Source: Gimesia chilikensis (GTDB lineage Bacteria > Planctomycetota > Planctomycetia > Planctomycetales > Planctomycetaceae). Taken from it: a stretch of DNA of 64,000 nucleotides. The notes under the pieces were generated by a model. That model ran no database searches. It was not told the DNA's origin and saw only the letters and a program-made list of their open reading frames with translations. Positions 1 to 7,489 of the stretch are shown here, piece by piece. The position numbers and the translations under genes are program-made. The DNA is taken from contig NZ_CP036266.1 of the NCBI RefSeq assembly GCF_007744075.1, positions 496,001 through 560,000 on the forward strand. Reading direction: 5' to 3'. Every line of letters starts with the position of its first letter. The first letter of the stretch is position 1.

Positions 1-2
1 AC

Positions 3-470
3 CTGTTTGAAACTGAGATCAGAACGACATGCCGACGGTATGATGAGCTGGCCCCTCAGGACCCGCTGATCGGCATCGGTCTGATGTGTGACGACGGGAT
101 CAGCAGTTTTGCCTCGTACCTTCTGTCCGCATCAATGCTCCCAGCAGAGGCGGCAGCGGATTTCCGGTTTAATCCGCTGGACTGGGAACCCTGCAGCGAG
201 ATACGAGAGTTGGCCGAGGTCAATCTGCGCCTGCAACAGGTTAAGAGTGAAGTCGATGATTCGAATTTTCCACAATACGCGCGTCGTGTATTTGACGCCT
301 GTATTGAAGCACTGGCTCGACTGAATTTACACGATCGATACGGCTCGGAATTGTTCATTACCATGGGCGGCGTTGATCCGACAGACCTTCTGGAGCACGA
401 GGAATACCGCTTTGTGGAACGGGTGAATCGTCCTGCTACTTATGAGGCCTGGCTGCGTGATTACGCCTAG
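3..470 (+). CDS. DUF4303-like protein, 5' end outside the window
   Basis: The frame is open from base 3 with no stop, so the gene probably starts upstream of the window; the first internal ATG is at 84. The visible part (about 155 residues) ends in a segment with FITMGGVDP and EEYRFVERVN that resembles the end of DUF4303 proteins. DUF4303 members are small soluble proteins of unknown mechanism, often found near polymorphic-toxin immunity genes. The family call is from memory of its pattern and is moderate. The neighbours to the right include Imm22-like and DUF1963-like genes, which fits an immunity-type island. The stop is followed 48 bp later by the end of a convergent gene. Confidence 0.6.
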   Translation: MFETEIRTTCRRYDELAPQDPLIGIGLMCDDGISSFASYLLSASMLPAEAAADFRFNPLDWEPCSEIRELAEVNLRLQQVKSEVDDSNFPQYARRVFDACIEALARLNLHDRYGSELFITMGGVDPTDLLEHEEYRFVERVNRPATYEAWLRDYA

Positions 471-518
471 AAGTAATAGACTGGCCCTTCTTGTGTCCGA
501 TCGTGCAACCATTACGGG

Positions 519-1127
519 TTAGCCTGTGAGTTGTCTTTGGCATTTGTACTTGATGACCTTCAAGACCGCATCGCGCCAGGCCTCGTAATCATTTACCAAG
601 TTATCCGACATATTACTGTAGAAGTCGGCGTATTTCCATGAATATCGGTCGCCGCGTTTATTAAAGTGCGGTCCCCAGCCGGTTGTGTTTGCCCAGTCCG
701 CGAGTTGCTGACCCCATGCCCGCTGAGTCCACGCGTGAATTGTGCCATCGGCAACACGGATGAAATGGTCGTTTGTGAAATCCATCCCCTGAATGATGAG
801 TTGTGTTTCAGAGAGGAAGGGATGCAATGATGAATCGAGATCAGCGTCATCTGTGGATTCGTATTGTTGTTGAAACGCATCCCAATCACGAAGCAGTTCG
901 AGAATGTTGTTGTACGATAACGGCTGTGATGTTGGGCGAAACGCACCAGCCGGCAAAATGGAATCGGTGCAAAATTCGTGAAGAATTTCGATGCCGTGTG
1001 TTTGCTCGATTTGTTTGAGAATATCGGCTGCGGTATCGATGGCGGACGGATTTGCCGCCACGTCCATTACAGCCTCGACGAAAGGCAATGTGTGGTCGAG
1101 TGTTAAAGGTAATCCGGTCGTCACCAT
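519..1127 (-). CDS. hypothetical protein, 202 aa
   Basis: A full-length minus-strand frame with an ATG start. The upstream ribosome-binding sequence is weak (AGGGTGAA just before the ATG). The protein is soluble and acidic, with no signal peptide or membrane segment. The second half is rich in Trp and Tyr (several W residues between about 133 and 186), which suggests a compact folded domain. I do not recognise the family. Its place between a DUF4303-like and an Imm22-like gene suggests, by context only, another accessory or immunity-type gene. It converges on the DUF4303-like gene. Confidence 0.6.
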   Translation of the reverse strand: MVTTGLPLTLDHTLPFVEAVMDVAANPSAIDTAADILKQIEQTHGIEILHEFCTDSILPAGAFRPTSQPLSYNNILELLRDWDAFQQQYESTDDADLDSSLHPFLSETQLIIQGMDFTNDHFIRVADGTIHAWTQRAWGQQLADWANTTGWGPHFNKRGDRYSWKYADFYSNMSDNLVNDYEAWRDAVLKVIKYKCQRQLTG

Positions 1128-1402
1128 TTCACCCTATGTGCCTTTGCTGCATGACTTGAATCAGACTGAGTTATTTCAATATCACCCATTGAGGGTAGAA
1201 TCAGTAAAAGTCTGTTCAAGCAGGGGTGAATAGTCAAGAGAAATATGAGGGAGTCGCATTGAGCAAAGGGATTAGACTGAATGACTCAAATCAGGGCAAT
1301 TGGATTTCCGTACGACGCTCTCCTGGATAAAAAAGAGAGCAGGTATCTTGATTGAGACCTTTTGTGATTCCCCGAGTTGGGAAATAAATACAGGAAAGTA
1401 TC

Positions 1403-1747
1403 ATGACAGAAAAACGTGGTGTCTTGTCGCTGTGGGTATTCAGGAAAATACGAGAAGACTTGGATGACTCAATTCTGGAAGAAGAATTTGGAGTTGATGA
1501 TTATAATGAAGAATTGCTTGAACTCGGAGGTTCGGACGATTGGGAAGAGACACCACTTCGAGATGTTCTGTCAGAGATCTCTCTATCCGAGAGCTGGTCA
1601 GACCAGGCTGTTGAGAAGGCAAGTAAACTCGGTATCACAAAATGCCGAAAGGCATTCATAATCCTCAATTATAACTACAACCCCAAAGTTGTTACCAAGC
1701 TACCCGATGATCCTGTTTTCATTGGATCTTTCAAGTTCAATTATTAA
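1403..1747 (+). CDS. Imm22-like immunity protein (copy 1)
   Basis: 114 residues, ATG start with AGGAAAG about 5 bases upstream. It begins with a short strand (VLSLWVF), followed by an acidic stretch with EEEFGVDDYNEELLE, and ends in VFIGSFKFNY. This layout matches the Imm22 family (formerly DUF4284), whose members are predicted immunity proteins against secreted nuclease or other polymorphic toxins. A second, diverged copy lies at 5588-5971 and shares the order of strands, the Phe-Gly/Tyr-Tyr acidic motif and the FIGSF ending. No toxin gene is visible nearby, so it may be an orphan immunity gene. Protective function is inferred from the family only. Confidence 0.65.
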   Translation: MTEKRGVLSLWVFRKIREDLDDSILEEEFGVDDYNEELLELGGSDDWEETPLRDVLSEISLSESWSDQAVEKASKLGITKCRKAFIILNYNYNPKVVTKLPDDPVFIGSFKFNY

Positions 1748-1870
1748 TACGACTGCCCAATGCTATTCAAGGGCTCCCCAAATGACAGACGATCGGCGAA
1801 TAATGTTAGACGCCTGGAGTCACGATTGGCGAGCGTTCACGTATGAGAAACTCAGGGAGCGGGGAATGTC

Positions 1871-1925
1871 GGACAGTAAAAGGTGTCGGTCTCTTTTATT
1901 ATAGATTCCTGAACCCTTTATTCTT
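1871..1925 (+). repeat. R1 repeat, copy 1 (55 bp)
   Basis: Begins GGACAGTAAAAGGTGTCGG and runs to TTTATTCTT. It matches 2737-2791 over 55 bases with two mismatches, in the same orientation. The two copies bracket the zinc-ribbon gene at 1938-2486. On the reverse strand the repeat contains GGGTTCAGGAATCTATAAT, a pattern reminiscent of REP-type elements mobilised by RAYT transposases, but no transposase is visible here. Confidence 0.8.
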
Positions 1926-1937
1926 CTTTTGTCAGCT

Positions 1938-2486
1938 TTATGAGGTTGACGGAAAAAACCACGACAGAGATTGATACTGTATCCGAATACCGTCTTCATG
2001 AGTCGCGAAACTCATTGTAGGGATATTCAACGTACTTTTGGGAACGAATGTTGGCGCTGGAAAGCCGTCGAGAATGCCCATGCTCAGGGTGAGAGACTGT
2101 AAGCTTAGATGGTTGTTTGCACCACAGTCTGGGCAGACGACTACGAGCCACCTGTTGGCTGGCAACGAACGTTTGGTGTTATCAAGCCAGTCTCGTAGTG
2201 TAGATTGGGCGTTGCATTGCGCGCAGGGCAGTACTTGATCGATTGTTGTCTTATGAGTGAGCCAATCTATTGCATCGGTCGTGGCAGCCTCATACGTGTG
2301 GAACAGGCAATTGTGATCCGGCGATTCGATCGTTCCGCGCCAGTATTCGACCCAAAAACCATCGTCCGTGGCCGAGAGCTCGATACTGCGATCGTTGCCG
2401 CTAGCAAATACAAATCGTGCTACACCATCACCACGCACCGTCGCATCAGGAGCAACGGCAGCGAGCCGGTTTGCTGCGGAGTTCAA
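1938..2486 (-). CDS. zinc-ribbon hypothetical protein, possible 5' erosion
   Basis: 182 residues from a TTG codon. Two Cys pairs, CAQC (about residue 88) and CPDC (about 118), are spaced like a zinc ribbon. The N-terminal half has a beta-rich segment ending in FWVEYWRGT. There is no signal peptide or membrane segment, and I do not recognise the family. The start is uncertain: no ATG or GTG is available. The frame stays open upstream to about 2532, and that extra stretch (WVLIDEYRTELN) reads like natural protein, so the original start may have been lost. The gene lies exactly between two R1 repeats, and its stop is 12 bp from copy 1. Confidence 0.5.
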   Translation of the reverse strand: MNSAANRLAAVAPDATVRGDGVARFVFASGNDRSIELSATDDGFWVEYWRGTIESPDHNCLFHTYEAATTDAIDWLTHKTTIDQVLPCAQCNAQSTLRDWLDNTKRSLPANRWLVVVCPDCGANNHLSLQSLTLSMGILDGFPAPTFVPKSTLNIPTMSFATHEDGIRIQYQSLSWFFPSTS

Positions 2487-2736
2487 CTCTGTTCGGTACT
2501 CGTCGATTAGAACCCACCTTGATACATAACTTATTATTCAATTCCATGGACTTGACCGGATAAGATGCTGATATGATACCATCAGAGAATATCAGTTCAA
2601 GAAATCAACGCATTGCAGGACTCTCTATTTAAGAGTCGCTCGTATCTTGGGGACGAGTACTGTTGGACCTGTTTTACCGGTAAGACGTTGTTGGTTTATA
2701 ATAATAAGAGCTCATCCCTGATGGCCATCAATATCG

Positions 2737-2791
2737 GGACAGTAAAAGGTGTCGGGCTCTTTTATTATAGATTCCTGACCCCTTTATTCTT
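2737..2791 (+). repeat. R1 repeat, copy 2 (55 bp)
   Basis: Second direct copy of the 55-bp repeat at 1871-1925, differing at two positions. It overlaps the 3' end of the small minus-strand gene at 2765-2989 and supplies its last codons and stop. Confidence 0.8.
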
Positions 2792-2989
2792 TCTCAGCAA
2801 AATCGACTGAGCAAATTGATCATCCCGATATCCATCAGTCACTAGAAGCAAATCTCTCTGGGATTGATGATCTGGCATGAAGTAATACAGGAATTTAAAA
2901 GCGGGAACGATATCCTGAAACATTAAAATATCACTTGCGAGATATTCGATATCGTGGAAATTTGCTTCGATGTCTTGTTGCGAGATCAC
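2765..2989 (-). pseudogene. small gene probably truncated by the R1 repeat
   Basis: 74 codons from a GTG start preceded by AAGGAG with a 7-base spacer, an unusually good ribosome-binding site for this window. The first 65 or so residues look like a real acidic, helical protein (IEYLASDILMFQDIVPAFKF). The last nine residues and the stop are encoded inside R1 copy 2, so the original C-terminus seems to have been replaced when the repeat arrived. The family is not recognised; the size and setting suggest another immunity-type gene. It could instead be a complete short gene. Confidence 0.45.
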
Positions 2990-3093
2990 AGGGATGCTCC
3001 TTGAGCGCTTTCCTGATGTAACTGAAAGAAGAGAATCAATTACAGGAGTTGAATATGGTTGAGATGCTCCTGCTTACTCAAGCCGTGTCCCTT

Positions 3094-3337
3094 CAGCTTA
3101 ACGATTTTCAGCTACAGGGATGAGTTTCTTTTTTGTAAAATGCTTCGTTTGGTCTTTGTCTGGGGTTCCCTGGGGAGTCTGTATTGAAATCTCAGTCGCC
3201 AGGCGGGCGGACACATGGGTCCGCACCCTACGGTTTGGGGTGGGGGACTTTGTTGTGGATTGAACGATTGAGCTGAGATTTCCTGCTCGTTGCGCTCGGT
3301 CCGAATTACATCCGGACTCACTCTTTTTCTTTTGATC
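3094..3337 (+). repeat. R2 repeat, copy A (full)
   Basis: Starts CAGCTTAACGATTTTCAGC and ends with a hairpin at 3299-3317 followed by a T-rich tail. It is closely similar along its whole length to 7160-7402 and 10536-10770. An inner hairpin, GCGGAC-ACATGG-GTCCGC, lies at 3207-3224. The terminal hairpin is GTCCGAAT-TAC-ATCCGGAC with one mismatch. This repeat fills most of the gap between 2990 and 3425. Short open frames inside it are not conserved in length and are not called. It lies 108 nt behind the stop of the minus-strand DUF1963 gene. Confidence 0.85.
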
Positions 3338-3425
3338 TGGGATGGTCGCTCGGGGACTGTTGGCTATCCAATAATCCCATTCAAACGTCATCGAAAAAAT
3401 AATCAGTCCTGTCAACGAATTGCTT

Positions 3426-4127
3426 TCAGGTGCAAAGGTAGTCGACTTCGATATGCTTGAAGTCGAGAGCCAAAAGATCTTGTTCCGGCAGTGAAAAAAT
3501 GATTTCATCAGAGCATTCACCAAAACTTGCGAGCATCTGGTAACTGCTCAAGAGCTCCCAGTGGAAGAGCGGAATACCGAAAAACTGGTGGGTTCCATCC
3601 GCATGATCACAGTTGAACTGATGAGCGATTTCTCTCAGTTCTCTGTCATTTAAGAATAAGGCTTCAGGTAGCGAGTACCCCTGGCAAAAAGAGAATTGTC
3701 GTGGATAGAGATGTCGTTCATGAAAGTCATCTCCCCAACGAGTATCGCGCACGATCTTTGCACGTTGAAACCCGGTGAGATCGTCAAAGTAAAAAACAAC
3801 GGATTCTTTGCCATCGTCTGGGTAACCCCCGGCGTCGTGATAGAAAAAAGACAACAGGCCAGTCTCTGGTAAATTATGGGGCAACTGAAATTGTGCCAGA
3901 TCACGAAAATTCAACTGTCCCAGAAACCAGCAGGGACCATCCTTCGTCATCGGCCATGCAAAATCGGGCGGCAGATCCGGGGCGCCGCAGAATTTGGACC
4001 GACAGACTGCGATTTCAGATTCATCAACAGGTTCCGTCTCGCCAAGCACACAGGGTACCAGTTGCGACACCAGTTCGTCGACCCGTTCGGGGAAATGTGA
4101 TTCGATGTATTGTCGATGATTGTTCAT
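3426..4127 (-). CDS. DUF1963 (YwqG-like) protein
   Basis: 233 residues from the ATG at 4127, chosen because GGAGG lies 5 bases upstream. The longer open frame to 4310 runs into the R2 repeat and is not coding. The sequence PPDFAWPMTKDGPCWFLGQL followed by a leucine-rich strand and ETGLLSFFYHD is the hallmark of DUF1963, the family of Bacillus YwqG. Members are cytosolic and of unknown mechanism; in comparative work the family appears among immunity-type genes near polymorphic toxins. The C-terminal part (HQFFGIPLFHW, then SYQMLASF) fits the usual length. An R2 repeat lies on each side. Confidence 0.8.
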   Translation of the reverse strand: MNNHRQYIESHFPERVDELVSQLVPCVLGETEPVDESEIAVCRSKFCGAPDLPPDFAWPMTKDGPCWFLGQLNFRDLAQFQLPHNLPETGLLSFFYHDAGGYPDDGKESVVFYFDDLTGFQRAKIVRDTRWGDDFHERHLYPRQFSFCQGYSLPEALFLNDRELREIAHQFNCDHADGTHQFFGIPLFHWELLSSYQMLASFGECSDEIIFSLPEQDLLALDFKHIEVDYLCT

Positions 4128-4210
4128 AACGCCTCCGATTACTGATAAGGGTAACCTTAATGGATGAGATAATAGCGACCTGCGTCCCTGTTGTGGTCCC
4201 TGTTTTTGGC

Positions 4211-4308
4211 GGCTTTGTTGTGGATTGAACGATTGAGCTGCGATTTCCTGCTCGCTGCGATCGGCCCGGATTACATCCGGGCTCGCCCCTTTTATTTTGG
4301 TCTGCTGC
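4211..4308 (+). repeat. R2 repeat, partial copy D
   Basis: Matches the last third of R2 (from TTGTTGTGGATTGAACGATT to the T-rich tail). The terminal hairpin at 4264-4282 is a perfect GCCCGGAT-TAC-ATCCGGGC. The first two thirds of the repeat are missing. It sits 74 nt behind the stop of the gene at 4357-4701 and upstream of the DUF1963 gene. Confidence 0.8.
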
Positions 4309-4356
4309 ATGTGGAGGGATGTGTTCGCTCAGTCGATTTCATCCGCTATTTCTTCG

Positions 4357-4701
4357 TCAAAACGGTCGTAGTAAAACGTGAATCAAACCACGCAAGCTAT
4401 CCCAGCGATCTCGTGGGGGTAATTCAGTGTCGCCATAATAGATCCGCAGATATTGCTGTTGCCCTGAGGCAACGATCGAATCCGCCAAGTCGTCTAACAC
4501 ATCTTCCGAGGCATCTGAAACGAGCTTCGATACTTTGTAAACAAGCTCCGTTTGAGCTTCCTTGTACGCAGCATACTGACGCACGATCTCGTCTTTTTCC
4601 ATCGTCATCAGGGCTGCATACAGTCGATCAGCGACTCCTCCCACACGATCAATGAAGCCCCAGAATGACGGATCAATTTCTGTGGTCAGATTAAATTCCA
4701 T
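4357..4701 (-). CDS. small acidic hypothetical protein, possibly DUF4240-like
   Basis: 114 residues, ATG start, GGAGGG 11 bases upstream. The N-terminus (DPSFWGFIDRVG) followed by a helical run (MEKDEIVRQYAAYKEAQTEL) resembles the opening of DUF4240 proteins, which are small proteins often linked to toxin-immunity islands. The match is by eye and weak. The gene follows 4726-5394 on the same strand after a 24-base gap, with its ribosome site inside that gap, so the two are likely co-transcribed. No signal peptide or membrane segment is seen. Confidence 0.5.
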   Translation of the reverse strand: MEFNLTTEIDPSFWGFIDRVGGVADRLYAALMTMEKDEIVRQYAAYKEAQTELVYKVSKLVSDASEDVLDDLADSIVASGQQQYLRIYYGDTELPPRDRWDSLRGLIHVLLRPF

Positions 4702-4725
4702 GCTCTTTTATGCCCTCCGGGATGA

Positions 4726-5394
4726 TCACCGCACATTTAACTCTTCTGCCAGTTTGTTGTATCGGTTCCAAAGCTGATGGATCTGTTCTTGCTGTTGTTC
4801 ACATTTTGCTTCGATTGCAGCCACGTATTCAGTGCTGACTCCATAGGCTTTGCCGATGGTTCTTACATAGTCTGGAATCGCATCAGCGATATTCTGGATA
4901 TGATTCCGGTTTAGAGAAGTAATTGAAAGAATCGATGCGTCCGCTTGCGCTAATTCAGACATGCACTGCAAAAATAAATTAATAAAATACCTGACATACA
5001 ACTTATATGACAAATATCCTTCTAAGTTTTTCTCTTCTGCTTTGTGAGTCAGCAATGATGTCAGACAAAGGGTCTGGGCAAACTCCTCACAAAAATCGTC
5101 AGCGATTCTCTGGAATAATTCGCCTACATCACAGAACTCTTTCTCTTTTTGATTCGGCTCAGCTTTGGCTATCATGCGTTCGACTTCACTATCACAATTT
5201 AAAAGTTCCATTGCGATAATTTCTGCTTGGTCCAGAAACGAACCGTCAAACGAATCTTCTGAGCGTATTGCCTTAATGATACGATCGTGCGCACTCTCAT
5301 CTACATAACAGACATGCAGGATATCATCTCCTAAACAAAACAATAAATACGTCACATTCGTTGCTCTTTTAAAAGCCAGGAGTTCTTCTGCCAT
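4726..5394 (-). CDS. hypothetical protein, 222 aa
   Basis: ATG start, no strong ribosome site. The protein is mostly alpha-helical. It has an N-terminal alpha/beta-like segment (TYLLFCLGDDILHVCYVDE), a long central helical region with several Cys, and a C-terminal coiled-coil-like helix (AKCEQQQEQIHQLWNRYNKL). No signal peptide is visible and I do not recognise the family. It is the first gene of a likely two-gene unit with 4357-4701. Base use is more AT-rich than in the core genes to the right, in keeping with the rest of this island. An immunity or accessory role is inferred from position only. Confidence 0.6.
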   Translation of the reverse strand: MAEELLAFKRATNVTYLLFCLGDDILHVCYVDESAHDRIIKAIRSEDSFDGSFLDQAEIIAMELLNCDSEVERMIAKAEPNQKEKEFCDVGELFQRIADDFCEEFAQTLCLTSLLTHKAEEKNLEGYLSYKLYVRYFINLFLQCMSELAQADASILSITSLNRNHIQNIADAIPDYVRTIGKAYGVSTEYVAAIEAKCEQQQEQIHQLWNRYNKLAEELNVR

Positions 5395-5587
5395 GAGGAT
5401 TTACCGCTAATAAGGGACAAGACAAACTTGTCAGGAGATAAAAAAGGAGCAGTTCTTTATTTACGTCGGCACACTTTGATCCACAGCTTGTCGGAAGCCC
5501 GCGGCGTTTAAGCCTTCACCAGCCAGTCAGGACTGTTGTTGTGCATTTGCTGAATCCGTAATTGGTTGCGGACGGCTCATTGTCGGT

Positions 5588-5971
5588 TCAACTTAGTTTC
5601 TGAAGCTCGAAGCTTCCAATAAAAGTCAAAGGAGAATCTGTGGGCCATTCTTCAATCTGTAACTCTTGTCTCAAAAGCGTGACTACACAATTTGCTGCTT
5701 TAATTCCCAATTTATCAGCAGCAGTAACAACGGCATCTGAATAGGTTTCTGCATAAGCTAAGGGGCGCAGGAGTTCGGCTGTGGGGACTGGAGCTGCAAG
5801 GAGATTGCCTCCCAGGAGTTCACTATCGTAGTAGTACTCGCCCATGTCTGACGCGAACTTATTCAGTGGGCCATCCGTTTCGATATCCTCATCAATGACG
5901 TATTCGGCAAGTTGAGCTTCCGTTAAATTACCCATCCATACTGAAACGGTATTATCTTTTTCAATCAACAT
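5588..5971 (-). CDS. Imm22-like immunity protein (copy 2)
   Basis: 127 residues, ATG start with GGAG 8 bases upstream. It opens with a strand and helix typical of Imm22 (VSVWMGNLTEAQLAEYV), then an acidic part with FASDMGEYYYDSELL, and closes with LTFIGSFELQKLS. The end matches the Imm22-like protein at 1403-1747, although the two are otherwise well diverged. By family it would neutralise a polymorphic toxin in the cytosol. No cognate toxin is in the window, and it stands 193 bp from the next gene on its strand. Confidence 0.7.
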   Translation of the reverse strand: MLIEKDNTVSVWMGNLTEAQLAEYVIDEDIETDGPLNKFASDMGEYYYDSELLGGNLLAAPVPTAELLRPLAYAETYSDAVVTAADKLGIKAANCVVTLLRQELQIEEWPTDSPLTFIGSFELQKLS

Positions 5972-6241
5972 AACGCACTCCGATTATCACCCTGGTAAGA
6001 TCATCGTCGAGCTAACGGCGTAAGTCAGGGGGCACCCCAATGACTATTGTTGCACAAAACATGGAGCAAATCACTGGATCCACAATCAACAGACTGGTGA
6101 AGATATGTTTGCGAACTGCGAGTATGAAACATAAGCGACATTAACGACAGGTGACAGCGAGATAGTCAGCAGGATGCTTTCTGAGTGATTTCATTCAAAG
6201 AGTATCTGCAGAAAGTAGCAGGCTGTGAATCAGGTCGAGTT

Positions 6242-7000
6242 CTAATTATCTTCTTCAGGCTTCTTCCAGCGTGTTAACTGTTCCGTCATTGTGATGGTGA
6301 AGTATTTATAATCTTTAGCACGAATCTTATCCACATTGAGATTTTCTGCTGCATATAGCTTCCGTCCCTTATGTTCTGCATAGAATATCCGTGTCGGGAG
6401 ATCTTCTCGTCCTTCTGTAAAATTAATGATGCCGTCTTGATTCGTCCTGCCCCCAATCACGCACTCCCAAGGGGATTCGGACATAGGTCCATACAACCCT
6501 GCATGGGCATCAGCCACCGGCTTGCCAGATGCATCAACAAGACGAACTGCAAAGCCAGATGTATTCTCCATTGCCCCAAATGAACGAAGGGGCTTCAGCG
6601 AGATAATAAAATCGAGTGGTGCAGGATCCTTTTCCGGGGACAGTTTTGAGATCAGGGTTTCCTTCCCATAGACGACAACCTTGACTTTACCCTTTCGAGT
6701 CAGTCGTGGATTCGGATCGGACCGTAGTTCTGTGATCTGGCTATCATACTCTATTTCAAATGTGCTGTTATCGATTTTGTGAAGCTGACCTTTGAAAATA
6801 ATCTGAGAGTCCTCGCCGAGCGTTGATCTCATAAAAAATGGTCGCTCAGGGATCACGCTAAATTCCAGTGTTCCTTTCATTTTTGTTGCCACAGTATTGG
6901 CAGCACAAACAGGCTGCACACGAAGTAAATAGTCTTCGGCCTGCAATCTGCCTCCGATGAATACAATCAATATCAGGAAGAGAGATATGTTCTTAGGCAT
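6242..7000 (-). CDS. secreted hypothetical protein, carboxypeptidase-regulatory-like end
   Basis: 252 residues from the ATG at 7000, chosen because GGAG precedes it by 8 bases and a clear signal peptide follows (MPKNISLFLILIVFIGG, likely cut after LQA). The longer frame to 7078 has no such support. The mature protein is beta-rich. Its last third (VRLVDASGKPVADAHAGLYG, then TNQDGIINF) looks like a carboxypeptidase-regulatory or Ig-like fold, common in planctomycete exported proteins. The function is unknown. It is probably periplasmic or outside the cell. R2 copy B lies upstream. Confidence 0.65.
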   Translation of the reverse strand: MPKNISLFLILIVFIGGRLQAEDYLLRVQPVCAANTVATKMKGTLEFSVIPERPFFMRSTLGEDSQIIFKGQLHKIDNSTFEIEYDSQITELRSDPNPRLTRKGKVKVVVYGKETLISKLSPEKDPAPLDFIISLKPLRSFGAMENTSGFAVRLVDASGKPVADAHAGLYGPMSESPWECVIGGRTNQDGIINFTEGREDLPTRIFYAEHKGRKLYAAENLNVDKIRAKDYKYFTITMTEQLTRWKKPEEDN

Positions 7001-7119
7001 TTCTTTTTCTCCATGGTACTTAACGGGTCTGGTCCACTGCTGTTCGGCACTGTTCATGCTACCTGGTAAAATCATCACGAACAGAGAGGTTTCGGGACAG
7101 AAAAAGTGTCCGGAACCGA

Positions 7120-7402
7120 ATGCGGGTTTTTAACACTGCTTTCGCAAACCGTTTCTGTTCAGCTTAACGATTTTCAGCTACAGGGGTGAGTTTCTTTTTT
7201 GTAAAATGGTTGGTATGGTCTTTGACTGGGGTTCCCTGGGGAGTCTGCATTGCAGCCACAGTCGCCAGGCGGGCGGACACATGGGTCCGTACCCTACGGT
7301 TTGGGGTGGGGGCTCGGTTGTGGATTGATCGATTGAGCTGTGATTTCGTGCTCGCTGCGCTCGGCCCGGATTGCATCCGGGCTCACCCTTTTTACTTTTC
7401 CG
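7120..7402 (+). repeat. R2 repeat, copy B (full, with 5' extension)
   Basis: The core is 7160-7382, of nearly the same length as copies A and C. An extra 40 bp upstream (AACACTGCTTTCGCAA region) is shared with copy C only. The terminal hairpin at 7364-7382 is GCCCGGAT-TGC-ATCCGGGC, a perfect 8-bp stem. It lies 107 nt behind the stop of the WD40/LRR gene. Just before it, 7095-7111 holds a small GGACA/TGTCC hairpin that recalls the start of R1. Confidence 0.85.
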
Positions 7403-7489
7403 TTCTGCCGAGTCAGATCGTCCGATGACAATTAACTTGATGGTTATACTCTGTAAAACCGTCAGGGAAATGGCTCAAGATCGCGCTGT

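Noticed and set aside
3098-3523. 141-codon frame over R2 copy A and similar frames in copy B
   Set aside because: The frames differ in length between copies, and the repeat is conserved as a structure rather than as codons. No ribosome site was seen.
7160-7402. R2 as an integron attC site
   Set aside because: A GTTAAGC (GTTRRRY-like) occurs near one end on the minus strand, but no partner RYYYAAC box or second pair of boxes was found, and no integrase gene is visible.
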